Shown: positions 27,136-36,562 of the stretch, in pieces | How positions within the stretch are numbered: position 1 is the stretch's first letter | Layout of the letters: each line of letters starts with the position of its first letter | Origin: Methylocystis sp. | GTDB lineage: Bacteria > Pseudomonadota > Alphaproteobacteria > Rhizobiales > Beijerinckiaceae | DNA length: 64,000 bases | Assembly: GCA_002929055.1 (NCBI GenBank) | Contig: PERY01000011.1 | Coordinates: 19,491 to 83,490, forward strand | Direction of reading: 5' to 3' | Position numbers and translations under genes: made by a program | Notes under the pieces: generated by a model | Database searches by the model: none | Seen by the model: the letters and a program-made list of their open reading frames with translations, nothing else | What the model was told of the DNA's origin: nothing

Positions 27136-27387
27136 TCCCTTCCAGCTGCGAATAAGTTCCTGCCGTCCAATAGCATTTTAGCGGAGCCTGCTTCCATAAA
27201 TTCAACAATCGTCGGCGATTTTTCAGTCAGCTGGACGTGATCGAGGGGCGGGAGCGCTCGACGCATTGCATTCCAGGCGGAACCTCGCGCGCAGCGCAGT
27301 AACCAGTCAGTAAGAGCGTTTGCAGGATGAGCCCCGGTCGCGCTCAACTTGTGAGAAGCTTGCGACCCCAAACCAGAGCTAAGAGCG

Positions 27388-28134
27388 ATGTTTGCGTCCG
27401 TCAGCCGTCTGAACGAGCCGAAATCACAGCGCGAGGCCTACCGCCTTGTCGTCACCTACACGGCTGTCTCGGTCGCTGTATCCGCCGGAGTGACCTATCT
27501 TTTCGCGCTCAGCAACAACTGGCCGGTCGGCAACGCCCTGATCCCCGGCGTCGGCATCCCCTTGCTCGTCGCGCCCTGGATGACATGGACGACCTCCAGC
27601 TATGCGCTGCGACTGCACAACATGCGCGGCGAACTCGAAAGGCTTGCTCGGACCGATCCGCTAAGCGGCGCGCTCAACCGCCGGGGCCTGAAGGAATACG
27701 CCGACAAGGCCTTCGCGGACAGGCGACGGGCGGGCGGCTTTTCAGCCATCGTCATGGATGTCGATAAGTTCAAGTCGGTGAACGACACTTACGGACATTC
27801 AGCGGGCGACACGGTCATCGCGCGAGTTGCGGAGATCACCCGCCACATTGCCGGCGAAAACTGCGTCGTCGGCCGTCTTGGCGGCGATGAAATGGTCGCA
27901 TTCTTCACCGGCCGATCACTGGAAGAGACATTGATCACGGCCGAGCGCATACGCGGCGCCATAGAACACATGATCTTCATTCACGAGGATCGGGCGCTGC
28001 GCGTGACCGCGAGCATCGGCGTCGCTGCGGCGGACGCGGACGACGAATCCGCGGAAGCCATTCTCAAGCGCGCCGACCAGTTCCTCTATGCGGCCAAGAC
28101 GGAAGGCCGCAACCGGGTGCGCGCGGCGGCCTGA
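27388..28134 (+). CDS. GGDEF-domain diguanylate cyclase, membrane-bound
   Basis: 248 residues. Two hydrophobic helices (RLVVTYTAVSVAVSAGVTYL, ALIPGVGIPLLVAPWM) precede a short coiled segment and a GGDEF domain: DPLSGALNRRGL, FSAIVMDVDKFKSVNDTYGH, and GRLGGDEMVAFF. The active-site loop reads GGDEM rather than GGDEF; the metal- and substrate-binding G-G-D-E are intact, so activity is likely. No RxxD inhibitory site is obvious five residues upstream of GGDEM. It lies ~2 kb downstream of the NfrA-like gene and, with the EAL protein, brackets the exopolysaccharide locus. Confidence 0.9.
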   Translation: MFASVSRLNEPKSQREAYRLVVTYTAVSVAVSAGVTYLFALSNNWPVGNALIPGVGIPLLVAPWMTWTTSSYALRLHNMRGELERLARTDPLSGALNRRGLKEYADKAFADRRRAGGFSAIVMDVDKFKSVNDTYGHSAGDTVIARVAEITRHIAGENCVVGRLGGDEMVAFFTGRSLEETLITAERIRGAIEHMIFIHEDRALRVTASIGVAAADADDESAEAILKRADQFLYAAKTEGRNRVRAAA

Positions 28135-28158
28135 GCCAGCCTGCTGCGGAAGAAAAAA

Positions 28159-28182
28159 GAGGGGCCCGCTGGCGAGCCCCTC
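28159..28182. terminator. Hairpin between GGDEF gene and leuC, possibly bidirectional
   Basis: GAGGGGC (28159-28165) pairs with GCCCCTC (28176-28182) around a 10-nt loop, preceded by AAAAAA on the plus strand. On the minus strand this is stem plus U-run, so it best serves leuC; it may also end the GGDEF transcript. Confidence 0.65.
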
Positions 28183-28204
28183 AGAGAAGGAAAAGACCCG
28201 GACC

Positions 28205-29623
28205 TCAGCGCCAGTTTCGCACATCCACGAAGCGGCCCTCGATCGCCGCCGCCGCCGCCATCGCAGGCGAGACGAGATGGGTGCGGCCCTTGAAGCCCTG
28301 GCGCCCCTCGAAATTGCGGTTCGAGGTCGAGGCGCAGCGCTCGCCCGGCGCGAGACGGTCCGGGTTCATCGCCAGACACATGGAGCATCCCGGTTCACGC
28401 CACTCGAAGCCGGCGGCCGTGAATATCTTGTCGAGCCCCTCGGCTTCCGCCTGCGCCTTCACAAGGCCGGAGCCCGGAACCACCATGGCGTTGACGCGGC
28501 TGTTGACCTTCTTGCCCTCCACCATCTTGGCGGCGGCCCGCAGATCCTCGATGCGGCCGTTGGTGCAGGAGCCGATGAAGACGCGGTCGATCTCGATGTC
28601 CGTCATCTTCTCCCCGCCCTTCAGGCCCATATAGGCCAGCGCGCGCTCGATGGCGGCGCGCTTCTGCGGCGACTTGGCGGAATCGGGCGTGGGAACCGTC
28701 CCGTCCACCCGCGCGACGTCTTCCGGGCTCGTGCCCCAGGTGACGATCGGCGGCAGATTGGCGGCGTCGAGCTTGATCACCTTGTCGAAATGCGCGCCCT
28801 CGTCGGAGTAGAGCGTCTCCCAATATTTGCGCGCCATGTCGAAGGCCTCGCCCCTGGGCGCCTTCGGGCGGTCCTTGATATACGCAAAGGTCTTCTCGTC
28901 CGGCGCGATCAGGCCTGCGCGGGCGCCGCCCTCGATCGACATGTTGCAGACCGTCATGCGGCCTTCCATGGAAAGGTCGCGGATTGCTTCGCCCGCATAT
29001 TCGATCACGTAGCCGGTGCCGCCCGCCGTGCCGATCTCGCCGATGATGGCGAGGATGATGTCCTTGGCCGTGGCGCCGTCGGCGAGCTTGCCGTCGACCT
29101 GCACCAGCATGTTCTGGGCTTGCCTCTGGATCAGCGTCTGCGTCGCGAGCACGTGCTCGACTTCCGACGTGCCGATGCCATGCGCCAGCGCGCCGAATGC
29201 GCCATGCGTGGACGTGTGGCTGTCGCCGCAGACGATGGTCATCCCGGGAAGCGTGAAGCCCTGCTCCGGCCCGACGATATGGACAACGCCCTGACGCTCG
29301 TCGTGCTCGTCGAAATATTCGACGCCGAACTCGCGCGCGTTCTCGGCGAGCTGCTCGACCTGCGCCTTGCTCTCCGGGTCTTCGATCGGCAGCGAGCGAT
29401 CGGTCGTCGGCACATTATGGTCGACGACGGCCAGCGTCTTTTGCGGGGCGCGAACCTTGCGGCCAGCCATGCGCAGCCCCTCGAAGGCCTGCGGGCTCGT
29501 CACCTCGTGAACGAGATGGCGGTCAATGTAGAGCAGGCAGGAGCCGTCATCCTGGCGGTCGACGACGTGGTCGTCGAAGATCTTGTCGTAAAGCGTGCGC
29601 GGCCCATTGGAATTCGCGGACAT
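28205..29623 (-). CDS. leuC: 3-isopropylmalate dehydratase large subunit LeuC
   Basis: 472 residues, the usual length. It starts with [13 protein letters not shown] and contains [49 protein letters not shown] and the cluster block [13 protein letters not shown]; the Cys in SCTNGR and CxxC are the three ligands of the [4Fe-4S] cluster. With LeuD (not in this window) it isomerises 2- to 3-isopropylmalate in leucine biosynthesis. It is transcribed alone here, with a terminator-like hairpin 23 bp downstream. Confidence 0.98.
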   Translation of the reverse strand: MSANSNGPRTLYDKIFDDHVVDRQDDGSCLLYIDRHLVHEVTSPQAFEGLRMAGRKVRAPQKTLAVVDHNVPTTDRSLPIEDPESKAQVEQLAENAREFGVEYFDEHDERQGVVHIVGPEQGFTLPGMTIVCGDSHTSTHGAFGALAHGIGTSEVEHVLATQTLIQRQAQNMLVQVDGKLADGATAKDIILAIIGEIGTAGGTGYVIEYAGEAIRDLSMEGRMTVCNMSIEGGARAGLIAPDEKTFAYIKDRPKAPRGEAFDMARKYWETLYSDEGAHFDKVIKLDAANLPPIVTWGTSPEDVARVDGTVPTPDSAKSPQKRAAIERALAYMGLKGGEKMTDIEIDRVFIGSCTNGRIEDLRAAAKMVEGKKVNSRVNAMVVPGSGLVKAQAEAEGLDKIFTAAGFEWREPGCSMCLAMNPDRLAPGERCASTSNRNFEGRQGFKGRTHLVSPAMAAAAAIEGRFVDVRNWR

Positions 29624-29733
29624 GACTCTTTCCTCAACGCCGCAGGTGCGGCCCTCTTGAATTGAGGGTCTTCTAACCGTAACGCAAGCGTCATGGAAGA
29701 GTGTTCGCGCCCCCGCCCCGCCGGGAGGCGGCC

Positions 29734-30735
29734 ATGAGCGGGCCGTCGCCCGCCTTGCCTGCCGCCCTCGCCGCGGCGATAGAGGCGCAGCTCGAACGCC
29801 GGCCGCGCAAGGCGCTGGCGGAGAGCGCCCTGCGGCTCTCCGAGACTTATCGCGCCAGAAAGCCGACGAGCGACGCGATCCGCGACGAGACCGACGCGCT
29901 GGCCTACGCCCTCACCCGCATGCCGGCGACCTACGCGGCGGTCGTGACGGCGCTGGGCCGGCTCGCGGCCGAGCAGCCGGCGTTCAGACCGGCGAGCCTT
30001 CTCGACGTCGGCTGTGGCCTCGGCGCGGCCGCCTATGCCGCAAGCGCGGTCTGGCCCGGTCTTGGAGCGGTCGAGATGGTAGACCGCAGCCGGGCCTTTC
30101 TGGCGCTGGCGGAGAGCCTCGCCGACCGGAGCGGCCCAATTTTGCCCGCGCGGATACGGATCACGCGGGCTGATCTGACTCGCCTCCCCGAGCCGCAGAC
30201 CGCCGACGACCTCGTCGTGGCCGCCTATGCCCTCACCGAGCTTGCCGACGGCGACCTCCCGCGCGTGACCGCCTCTCTGTGGGCCCGCGCCGGCGGGGCG
30301 CTCGTGATCGTCGAGCCCGGAACGCCCCGCGACCATATGCGGCTCCTCGGCGTCCGCGATCAGTTGATCCGAGAGGGCGCACGAATCGTCGCCCCCTGCC
30401 CTCATGCCGGCCCCTGTCCGCTCGCCGCGCCGGACTGGTGCCACTTCTCCGTGCGGCTGCCCCGGTCCCGTGAGCATAAATTGCTGAAAGGAGCCGCCGC
30501 GCCCTTCGAGGACGAGAAATTCTCCTATCTCATCGCCATGCGGGCCGGCGAAACGGAAGCGGCGCGCATTCTCGCGCCGGTGCGCCACAGCAAGGCAGGA
30601 ATCACGCTAAAGCTATGCACCACTGTTGGATTGCGCGAAATTTTTCTGCCAAAGCGCGATAAGGCTCGCTATGAAGGGACTCGGAAGAAGGATTGGGGCG
30701 ACGTCCTGGCGGCCCTCCCGGAGGATCCTGCATGA
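29734..30735 (+). CDS. Rsm22-like small-subunit rRNA methyltransferase family protein
   Basis: 333 residues from the ATG at 29734 (GGAGG, 5-nt spacing). SAM-binding motif I is [17 protein letters not shown]. The C-terminal half has the Rsm22 cysteine-rich block [20 protein letters not shown], which in the mitochondrial homologue METTL17 helps ligate an Fe-S cluster, followed by [18 protein letters not shown] and the conserved basic C-terminus. The family acts on assembly of the small ribosomal subunit. The 3' end overlaps the VOC gene by ATGA, implying coupled translation. Confidence 0.87.
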   Translation: MSGPSPALPAALAAAIEAQLERRPRKALAESALRLSETYRARKPTSDAIRDETDALAYALTRMPATYAAVVTALGRLAAEQPAFRPASLLDVGCGLGAAAYAASAVWPGLGAVEMVDRSRAFLALAESLADRSGPILPARIRITRADLTRLPEPQTADDLVVAAYALTELADGDLPRVTASLWARAGGALVIVEPGTPRDHMRLLGVRDQLIREGARIVAPCPHAGPCPLAAPDWCHFSVRLPRSREHKLLKGAAAPFEDEKFSYLIAMRAGETEAARILAPVRHSKAGITLKLCTTVGLREIFLPKRDKARYEGTRKKDWGDVLAALPEDPA

Positions 30736-31139
30736 CACGACCGAGGGTTGCGCCTTATCTGACCGTTAGCCCGGCCGCCGCCGCGATCGCCTTTTATACA
30801 GGCGCTTTCGACGCCAAGCAGCGGGCGATAATGCCGTCGGTCGACGGCCTGCGCATCGCGCATTGCGAACTCGACATCAATGGCGGCGCGGTCATGCTCG
30901 CGGATTTCTTCCCGGAATTCGGCCAGACCCGCATTCCCATGCCGGGCGACAACGCCACCGTTTCGGTAAGCCTGGAATATGACACGGCGCAGCAGGTCGA
31001 TGAGAGCTGCGCGCGCGCCGCCAAGCTCGGCGCGAAAATCGAAACGCAGCCGATGAACTCCTTCTGGGGCACGCGATACGCCAGCCTGCGAGACCCATTC
31101 GGGCATCGGTGGATTCTGAACGGCTCGCTGGACAAGTAG
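30732..31139 (+). CDS. VOC superfamily protein (PhnB-like glyoxalase/bleomycin-resistance fold)
   Basis: 135 residues from the ATG at 30732, overlapping the previous stop by ATGA. It reads VAPYLTVSPAAAAIAFYTGA at the start and WGTRYASLRDPFGHRWILNG at the end, the characteristic beta-alpha-beta-beta-beta modules of PhnB-type VOC proteins. Metal ligands of true glyoxalases are not clearly conserved. The substrate is unknown. A strong hairpin follows at 31150-31176. Confidence 0.85.
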   Translation: MTRPRVAPYLTVSPAAAAIAFYTGAFDAKQRAIMPSVDGLRIAHCELDINGGAVMLADFFPEFGQTRIPMPGDNATVSVSLEYDTAQQVDESCARAAKLGAKIETQPMNSFWGTRYASLRDPFGHRWILNGSLDK

Positions 31140-31141
31140 GC

Positions 31142-31176
31142 AAAAAAAACCGCCCGGGGCAGTAGGCGCCGGGCGG
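31142..31176 (-). terminator. Rho-independent terminator of rplS
   Basis: CCGCCCGG (31150-31157) pairs perfectly with CCGGGCGG (31169-31176). On the minus strand the stem is followed by eight Us (plus-strand A-run 31142-31149). It sits 20 bp past the rplS stop and probably also stops readthrough from the VOC gene on the other strand. Confidence 0.88.
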
Positions 31177-31195
31177 TTGAAAATAGCCGCGGGCC

Positions 31196-31582
31196 TTACT
31201 TGGCCGGCGCGGCCTTGGGCTTGTTGTCCACTCGCTCGGCGATGCGGGCCGACTTGCCGCGGCGGTCGCGCAGATAATAGAGCTTGGCGCGGCGGACCTT
31301 GCCGCGGCGGACGACCTTGATCGAATCGATCAGCGGCCCGTGGATGGGGAAGACGCGCTCGACGCCCTCGCCGTAAGAAATCTTGCGAACGGTAAAGCTC
31401 TCGTTGAGCCCGCCGCCGTTGCGCGCGATCACGACGCCTTCATAGGCCTGGACGCGCGAGCGCTCGCCTTCCTTCACCTTGACGTTCACGATGATCGTGT
31501 CGCCCGGGCGAAAATCCGGGATCGTCTTGCCTTCGATGAGCTTGGCGGCCTGCTCGGCCTCGAGCTGCTCTATGATGTTCAT
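31196..31582 (-). CDS. rplS: 50S ribosomal protein L19
   Basis: 128 residues. The L19 signature is complete: [68 protein letters not shown] and [20 protein letters not shown]. The protein sits at the 30S-50S interface. The gene is alone in its transcription unit here, with its own terminator; in many bacteria it follows trmD, which is not within this window on the upstream side. Confidence 0.98.
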   Translation of the reverse strand: MNIIEQLEAEQAAKLIEGKTIPDFRPGDTIIVNVKVKEGERSRVQAYEGVVIARNGGGLNESFTVRKISYGEGVERVFPIHGPLIDSIKVVRRGKVRRAKLYYLRDRRGKSARIAERVDNKPKAAPAK

Positions 31583-31796
31583 AACCGTAAACTCCTGCCG
31601 TTTCGTCCTAGCCTTTCGGCCGACGAGCGTTTCGGAACGCTGTTTTAGTTGAGGCCGTCCCCCATACCGGAGACCGGCCGATTTGTCGAGTGTGCAGCGC
31701 GAAAGAAACTGGACCCCGGAAGGGCCCCATCGCGCGCAGGCGACCTATATAGCCTTGCCGGGGCTGGCCATCTTAAACTCGCCAAGGGAGCATAGC

Positions 31797-32180
31797 ATGA
31801 CCCAGCAGGAGGAGCGCCAGGGAGACCGCGGCGGAGCCGCGGCGCGCGCATCGGAGTTCGTCGCCGAGGGCCGGCACCGCCTGGAGGAGATCGCCGACGT
31901 CCAGACCCAGTTCTGGGACAAGGTGCAGGACTCCAACCGCAAATGGATGGACCGCATACAGAATGAGGCGACCATGGCGGCCGATCTCGCCAACCGGCTG
32001 ACCTCCGCCAAATCCCTCACCGAGACGGCGAATATTTTCCAGAGCTGGACGGTCAAGCATATGGAACTGGCCGCCGACGACGCCCGCCGCATGCTTACCG
32101 ACACACAGGAGATCATGTCCGCCGGCGCGCGTTTCTGGACTGGCTCCGGCGGCGGGAACGGTCGCCGCGGCATGCAGTAA
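31797..32180 (+). CDS. Phasin family protein
   Basis: 127 residues from the ATG at 31797 with AGGGAG 8 nt upstream. The sequence is almost wholly amphipathic helix (ADVQTQFWDKVQDSNRKWMD, FQSWTVKHMELAADDARRML) with the phasin pattern of spaced aromatic residues. Phasins coat polyhydroxyalkanoate granules and control their size. No PHA synthase gene is nearby. It is convergent with the dodecin gene across a terminator. Confidence 0.75.
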   Translation: MTQQEERQGDRGGAAARASEFVAEGRHRLEEIADVQTQFWDKVQDSNRKWMDRIQNEATMAADLANRLTSAKSLTETANIFQSWTVKHMELAADDARRMLTDTQEIMSAGARFWTGSGGGNGRRGMQ

Positions 32181-32225
32181 GGCGCTTGGGCGCTTCTCCG
32201 TCCCCAGCCCGGGCGACAAGGGTGA

Positions 32226-32250
32226 GCGGAGGCTCCTCGGGAGTCTCCGC
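32226..32250. terminator. Hairpin between phasin and dodecin genes
   Basis: GCGGAGGCTCC and GGAGTCTCCGC form an 11-bp stem (one G-T pair) with a TCG loop, placed between two convergent genes. It probably terminates both transcripts, although U-runs are weak. Confidence 0.6.
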
Positions 32251-32253
32251 GCT

Positions 32254-32472
32254 TTACTGCTCCTCCCGATCGTGGGTGAAACCGACCTTCATCCCCACCT
32301 GGTATCTTTCGACATTCCCCTTGTCGATGCGTCCCCGGATCTGCGTGACCTCGAACCACTGGAGATTTCGCAGCGTCAGTCCTGCGCGCTGAATGGCCGA
32401 TCCGATAGCGTCCTCTATGCTGTCGGGCGACGTGCCGATGAGTTCGACAACCTTGTAGACTGAATTCTCCAT
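32254..32472 (-). CDS. Dodecin family protein
   Basis: 72 residues from the ATG at 32472 (MENSVYKVVELIGTSPDS), with GGGAG 6 nt upstream; the earlier in-frame ATG at 32490 adds six residues foreign to the family. LRNLQWFEVTQIRGRID contains the flavin-stacking Trp of dodecins, and ERYQVGMKVGFTHD is the standard C-terminal strand. Dodecins are 12-subunit hollow spheres that store riboflavin or FMN. It lies directly upstream of the nifA 3' end on the chromosome but is transcribed away from it. Confidence 0.93.
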   Translation of the reverse strand: MENSVYKVVELIGTSPDSIEDAIGSAIQRAGLTLRNLQWFEVTQIRGRIDKGNVERYQVGMKVGFTHDREEQ

Positions 32473-32572
32473 GAACCGCTCCCGCTTCAACCTGCTGCGT
32501 CATTGAATCTAACGCGGCGCGGCCTCGCGTCATCATGGTCTTTGCACTTATTGGTGAGAGACTGCAGACCGC

Positions 32573-34315
32573 CTAGAATTTCTTGACCTCGATGCCGTGC
32601 TTTTGCAGGGCGTACCCAATCTGGCGCGGCGTGAGGCCGAGGAGCCTCGCCGCCTTCGCCTTGACCCAGCCCGCCCGCTCCATGGCGTCCACGAGCTTCT
32701 CGTAATCCGTACGTGGATCCTTATCGATGACCGTGCAATTCTCGGCGCCGGGACAAGCATCTCCGACGATAGGGGCGCTTGCCTCCACGGGCGCCGGCGC
32801 CGGCGCTGGCTGCGCAACCGGGGGGCGCGGCGTCTGGGACGCGACGATCGGCAGCGGCGTCACGCCGGCCGGCCATTTGGATGTCGAGCCGCTCCAAAGG
32901 ATGGATGAGAGGCACCCATCCTTGCGGCAGGAGAAATCCTTGTCGATGATTACCTCGCCGCCCGCGAGCGTCGCCGTGCGGTACACGCAGTTCTCCAACT
33001 CGCGGATATTGCCGGGGAAGCCGCACTCGTTGAGCACGTCCATCGCAGACTCGGAGAATTTGAGCTTGCCGCCCTGCTCCGAGTTGAAGCGCCGCAGGAA
33101 TTCGGTCGCCAGCAACTCCATGTCGCCCTTGCGTTCGCGCAGGGCCGGCAGGAAAATCGGCACTACGCTGATGCGATAATAGAGATCGGCGCGGAACTCT
33201 CCCTTCTGAACCGCTTCTTCGAGATTTCGGTTCGTCGCGCAGACGAGGCGCACGTCGACTTTGAGCGTGCGCGTGCCGCCGACGCGTTCGAATTCGCCTT
33301 CCTGCAGCACGCGCAGGAGCTTCGCCTGAAAGGCAGGCGTGATCTCGCCGATTTCGTCGAGGAACAGCGTGCCGCCGTCGGCAAGCTCAAAGCGGCCCTT
33401 GCGCAGATTGGCGGCGCCGGTGAAGGCGCCGCGTTCATGCCCGAAAAGTTCCGACTCGAGCACACTCTCCGGAAGAGCCGCGCAATTCAGTTTGACGAAG
33501 GGCTTGTTGCGCCGCGGCGACTGGTCGTGGATCGCGGCGGCGAAAAGCTCCTTGCCGGTGCCGGATTCACCGCGCAGCAGAACGGTCGATTTCGCCTTGG
33601 CGACGATGCGGATTTTCTCGATGACGGCGCGCACGGCGGGGCTGTCCCCCACAATGCCCTTGAGCCTCTCAGCCTTGACCTCGGGCGGGATGGCGCGGTC
33701 GGCCTTTTCGCGCCAGGCGCTCTCCTGCATCAGCCGCTCCCGGTCACGCGCGATCAACTTGTGAAGGCGTAGCGTCTGTCCGACCAGATTGGCGATCATG
33801 GTTAGAAAGCGCACGTCGTGATCGAAGAGAACGGACGAGCGACTGTTGCGCGCGCGGTCGACCGTCAAGGTGCCGACCACGGCGTCGCCATCCTTGATCG
33901 GCACGCCGATCATGGAGAAGGACTGGCCGTCCTGCGGCCCCCACTCCGAAAGATCGACGCCCTCGAAGAGCGGAGACGCCGCGACATCTTCGATGACGAC
34001 CGGCATTTTGGTCGCCACGATCTGCCCCACGGCGCGCTCCGGCAAACGATCGAAAAACACCTTCGCCGCGCCTTCGCTCCAACCGGAGCCCACAACGACC
34101 TCGGGCGACCCTTTTGCATCGAGCAGGGCGATCAGCCCGTGCCGCATGTCGAGGAAGCTCGATAGCAGCGTGAGCACGCCCGCGAGAACGCTCTCCAATC
34201 GATTGGGAGAGGCGAGCAGCTTGGAGATTTCGTAGATGCCTACAAGCGCTGTTTCGCCGGAGACCATCGCACGCGCGGGCGGGGCGCTAAGGGAGCCGCC
34301 GATTTCAAGACCCAT
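32573..34315 (-). CDS. nifA: NifA, sigma-54-dependent activator of nif genes
   Basis: 580 residues from the ATG at 34315 (GAGGA, 5-nt spacing). An N-terminal GAF domain (~25-180) leads to the AAA+ domain with Walker A LLRGESGTGKELFA, the sigma-54 contact loop ERGAFTGAANLRKGRF and Walker B GGTLFLDEIGEI. The C-terminal Fis-type HTH is AKAARLLGLTPRQIGYALQK. After the AAA+ domain comes C-x11-C-x19-C-x4-C (NECGFPGNIRELENC, then SCRKDGC), the cysteine pattern that makes alphaproteobacterial NifA oxygen-sensitive, whereas NifL-controlled NifA lacks it. No nifL is present, which agrees. It is divergent from nifB and carries its own candidate -24/-12 promoter. Confidence 0.97.
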   Translation of the reverse strand: MGLEIGGSLSAPPARAMVSGETALVGIYEISKLLASPNRLESVLAGVLTLLSSFLDMRHGLIALLDAKGSPEVVVGSGWSEGAAKVFFDRLPERAVGQIVATKMPVVIEDVAASPLFEGVDLSEWGPQDGQSFSMIGVPIKDGDAVVGTLTVDRARNSRSSVLFDHDVRFLTMIANLVGQTLRLHKLIARDRERLMQESAWREKADRAIPPEVKAERLKGIVGDSPAVRAVIEKIRIVAKAKSTVLLRGESGTGKELFAAAIHDQSPRRNKPFVKLNCAALPESVLESELFGHERGAFTGAANLRKGRFELADGGTLFLDEIGEITPAFQAKLLRVLQEGEFERVGGTRTLKVDVRLVCATNRNLEEAVQKGEFRADLYYRISVVPIFLPALRERKGDMELLATEFLRRFNSEQGGKLKFSESAMDVLNECGFPGNIRELENCVYRTATLAGGEVIIDKDFSCRKDGCLSSILWSGSTSKWPAGVTPLPIVASQTPRPPVAQPAPAPAPVEASAPIVGDACPGAENCTVIDKDPRTDYEKLVDAMERAGWVKAKAARLLGLTPRQIGYALQKHGIEVKKF

Positions 34316-34354
34316 GGGAGTCCTCGTGAAGGCGTTGCTTTGAACTAATTGAAT

Positions 34355-34369
34355 GCAATCGCCGCGCCA
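34355..34369 (-). promoter_or_regulatory. Candidate sigma-54 promoter of nifA
   Basis: The reverse strand reads TGGCGCGGCGATTGC: GG and GC are 10 bp apart as required, and only one base departs from TGGCAC-N5-TTGC. Predicted initiation near 34343 leaves a ~28-nt leader before the nifA ATG. This would place nifA under sigma-54 control, possibly self-activated through the NifA box at 34524. Confidence 0.6.
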
Positions 34370-34417
34370 ATTTTGGAGAGCAACGCTTTCATAACTGATT
34401 CAAACCGTTGCATATCT

Positions 34418-34431
34418 CGGCGGGCCCGCCG
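34418..34431. repeat. Perfect 14-bp palindrome in the nifA-nifB intergenic region
   Basis: CGGCGGGCCCGCCG is its own reverse complement and lies between the two divergent promoters. It could be a protein-binding site or a hairpin in the nifA-side sequence; it lacks a U-run. Confidence 0.55.
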
Positions 34432-34471
34432 AAAACTTGGCCTTGGATTGGATCGGACTAAATTCGCGTCG

Positions 34472-34494
34472 TGGCGCCAATTCATCTGGCGCCA
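34472..34494. promoter_or_regulatory. Two direct copies of palindromic TGGCGCCA, 15 bp apart
   Basis: TGGCGCCA occurs at 34472-34479 and again at 34487-34494 with ATTCATC between. Each copy is a perfect 8-bp palindrome. The position between the nifA and nifB promoters suggests an operator for an unknown regulator; no known site was matched. Confidence 0.4.
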
Positions 34495-34523
34495 CTCGGA
34501 ACGCCGAAAGCGGCAATGCCGAA

Positions 34524-34539
34524 TGTCGCCTTGCAGACA
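34524..34539. promoter_or_regulatory. NifA upstream activator box (TGT-N10-ACA) of nifB
   Basis: TGTCGCCTTGCAGACA fits the NifA box exactly. It lies ~100 bp upstream of the nifB -24 element, the normal distance for activation by DNA looping, and ~155 bp from the nifA -24 element on the other side, so it could serve both. Confidence 0.8.
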
Positions 34540-34640
34540 TATCTCCGACGCCTTTGCGACAAGGCGTCGCGCGCGCAGAGATTGCCCGCGGCACGAATTA
34601 TTCCCTTTCATATCAATGCGCTTCGCGTGTCCAAATCCTG

Positions 34641-34655
34641 TGGCACGCTTGTTGC
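34641..34655 (+). promoter_or_regulatory. Sigma-54 promoter of the nifB operon
   Basis: TGGCACGCTTGTTGC matches the consensus TGGCAC-N5-TTGC perfectly, with GG at -24 and GC at -12. It lies ~93 bp upstream of the nifB ATG. Confidence 0.92.
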
Positions 34656-34747
34656 GCTCCAACCGCCAACGCCGTCGCCAGACATTGGAATTGTTCCAGC
34701 CGCACCCTTCTCGCGGGGTCAAACAACAAGCCTGAGAGGTTTAACCA

Positions 34748-36316
34748 ATGGACGACTCTCGCTCCTTCGACACATACGAGTCCGAGCCCGCTTCCGCCCC
34801 GCTCGACGACATCATGCAAAAGATGGCCGAGCACAAAGGTTGTGGCACCAGCGGCGGCAGCGGCAAGGCGAGTTGCGGCTCCGGCGCCGGTCCGGCCGAC
34901 ATGCCGCAGGACATCTGGGACAAGGTGAAGAACCATCCCTGTTACAGCGAAGAAGCGCATCATCACTACGCCCGCATGCATGTCGCCGTCGCCCCGGCCT
35001 GCAACATCCAATGCAACTACTGCAATCGCAAATATGATTGCGCCAACGAATCGCGCCCCGGCGTCGTTTCGGAGAAGCTGACGCCCGAACAGGCGGCGAA
35101 GAAAGTGCTCGCCGTCGCCTCCGCCATTCCGCAGATGACGGTGCTCGGCATCGCAGGCCCCGGCGATCCGCTCGCCAATCCGGGCAAGACCTTCAAGACC
35201 TTCGAGCTGATTTCCGAGGCCGCGCCCGACATCAAGCTCTGCCTCTCGACCAACGGCCTTGCGCTGCCCGACCATGTCGAGACGATCAAGAAGTTCAACG
35301 TCGACCACGTCACGATCACGATCAACATGACCGATCCCGACATCGGCGCGGAAATCTATCCGTGGGTGTTCTGGAAGCATAAGCGCGTCACCGGCAGGGA
35401 GGCCGCAAAAATACTCACCGACCGCCAGTTGCAGGGCCTCGAGATGCTGACCGCAAACGGCATCCTCTGCAAGGTGAACTCGGTGATGATCCCGGGCGTC
35501 AACGACGATCATCTCGTGACCGTGAATCGTGAAGTGAAGTCGCGCGGCGCCTTCCTGCACAACATCATGCCGCTCATCTCCGCGCCGGAACACGGCACGG
35601 TGTTCGGACTCAACGGCCAGCGCGGCCCCTCCGCGCAGGAGCTGAAAGCCCTGCAGGACAGCTGCGAAGGCGAGATGAACATGATGCGCCATTGCCGGCA
35701 GTGCCGCGCCGATGCGGTGGGCCTGCTCGGCGAGGACCGCAGCGCGGAGTTCACCACCGACAAGATCATGGAGATGGATGTCGAATACGACCTCACCGCG
35801 CGCCAGGCCTATCAGGAGAAGGTCGAGGAAGATCGTCAGGCGAAAGTCGCCGCACGCAACGCCGAGCTCGAAGATCTCGCCGGGGAGAACGCCGATCTCA
35901 AGATTCTCGTCGCAGTCGCCACCAAGGGCTCGGGCCGCATCAACGAACACTTCGGTCACGCGACGGAGTTCCAGATTTACGAACTCTCCGCCGAAGGCGC
36001 AAAATTCGTCGGACATCGACGCGTCGATCTCTACTGCCAGGGCGGCTATGGCGAGGAGGATGCGCTCGAGACGGTCATCCGCGCAATCAACGATTGCACG
36101 GCCGTCTTCGTCGCCAAGATCGGCCACTGCCCGAAGGACGATCTGACGAAGGCCGGCATCGATCCTGTCGATCAACACGCCTATGAGTTCATCGAGCAGT
36201 CGGCGATCTCCTACTTCAAGGATTATCTCGCCAAGGTGAAGAGCGGCGAGATCGTCCATGTCACGCGCGGCGACGCCGACATCCGTCAAGGCGCCTTCGC
36301 GCCAGTGACCGCCTGA
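34748..36316 (+). CDS. nifB: NifB, FeMo-cofactor precursor (NifB-co) synthase
   Basis: 522 residues; GAGAGG lies 8 nt before the ATG. The radical-SAM domain (~70-340) has the cluster motif [20 protein letters not shown] and the downstream [16 protein letters not shown] block that holds auxiliary clusters. The C-terminal NifX-like domain (~390-500) reads [20 protein letters not shown], followed by [18 protein letters not shown]. NifB fuses [4Fe-4S] units around a carbide to make the 8Fe-9S-C core passed to NifEN. It heads a long operon under the sigma-54 promoter at 34641. Confidence 0.98.
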   Translation: MDDSRSFDTYESEPASAPLDDIMQKMAEHKGCGTSGGSGKASCGSGAGPADMPQDIWDKVKNHPCYSEEAHHHYARMHVAVAPACNIQCNYCNRKYDCANESRPGVVSEKLTPEQAAKKVLAVASAIPQMTVLGIAGPGDPLANPGKTFKTFELISEAAPDIKLCLSTNGLALPDHVETIKKFNVDHVTITINMTDPDIGAEIYPWVFWKHKRVTGREAAKILTDRQLQGLEMLTANGILCKVNSVMIPGVNDDHLVTVNREVKSRGAFLHNIMPLISAPEHGTVFGLNGQRGPSAQELKALQDSCEGEMNMMRHCRQCRADAVGLLGEDRSAEFTTDKIMEMDVEYDLTARQAYQEKVEEDRQAKVAARNAELEDLAGENADLKILVAVATKGSGRINEHFGHATEFQIYELSAEGAKFVGHRRVDLYCQGGYGEEDALETVIRAINDCTAVFVAKIGHCPKDDLTKAGIDPVDQHAYEFIEQSAISYFKDYLAKVKSGEIVHVTRGDADIRQGAFAPVTA

Positions 36317-36337
36317 AGCCAGCAAAGGAGCTGAATC

Positions 36338-36562
36338 ATGACCTACAAGATCGTCGCTTCCCAATGCACGTCGTGCTCCGCCTGCGAGGCGGAATGCCCG
36401 AACGTCGCAATCACAGAAAAGAACGGCACCTTCGTCATCAATCCGAAGAAGTGCACCGAATGCATCGGCTACTTCGACATTCCCCAATGCGTTGCGGTCT
36501 GCCCGGTGGACAACACCTGCATCATCGACACCTCCCTCCCCCGCTATCAGCCGAGCGCCTGA
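36338..36562 (+). CDS. fdxN: 2[4Fe-4S] ferredoxin, FdxN type
   Basis: 74 residues, 21 bp after nifB with AAAGGAG as ribosome-binding site. Two cluster motifs are visible: [13 protein letters not shown] (C-x2-C-x2-C... pattern, C-x2-C-x3-C-P) and [20 protein letters not shown], the latter with the long insertion typical of FdxN. Such ferredoxins directly follow nifB in many diazotrophs and supply electrons for FeMo-co biosynthesis or nitrogenase. Confidence 0.93.
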   Translation: MTYKIVASQCTSCSACEAECPNVAITEKNGTFVINPKKCTECIGYFDIPQCVAVCPVDNTCIIDTSLPRYQPSA

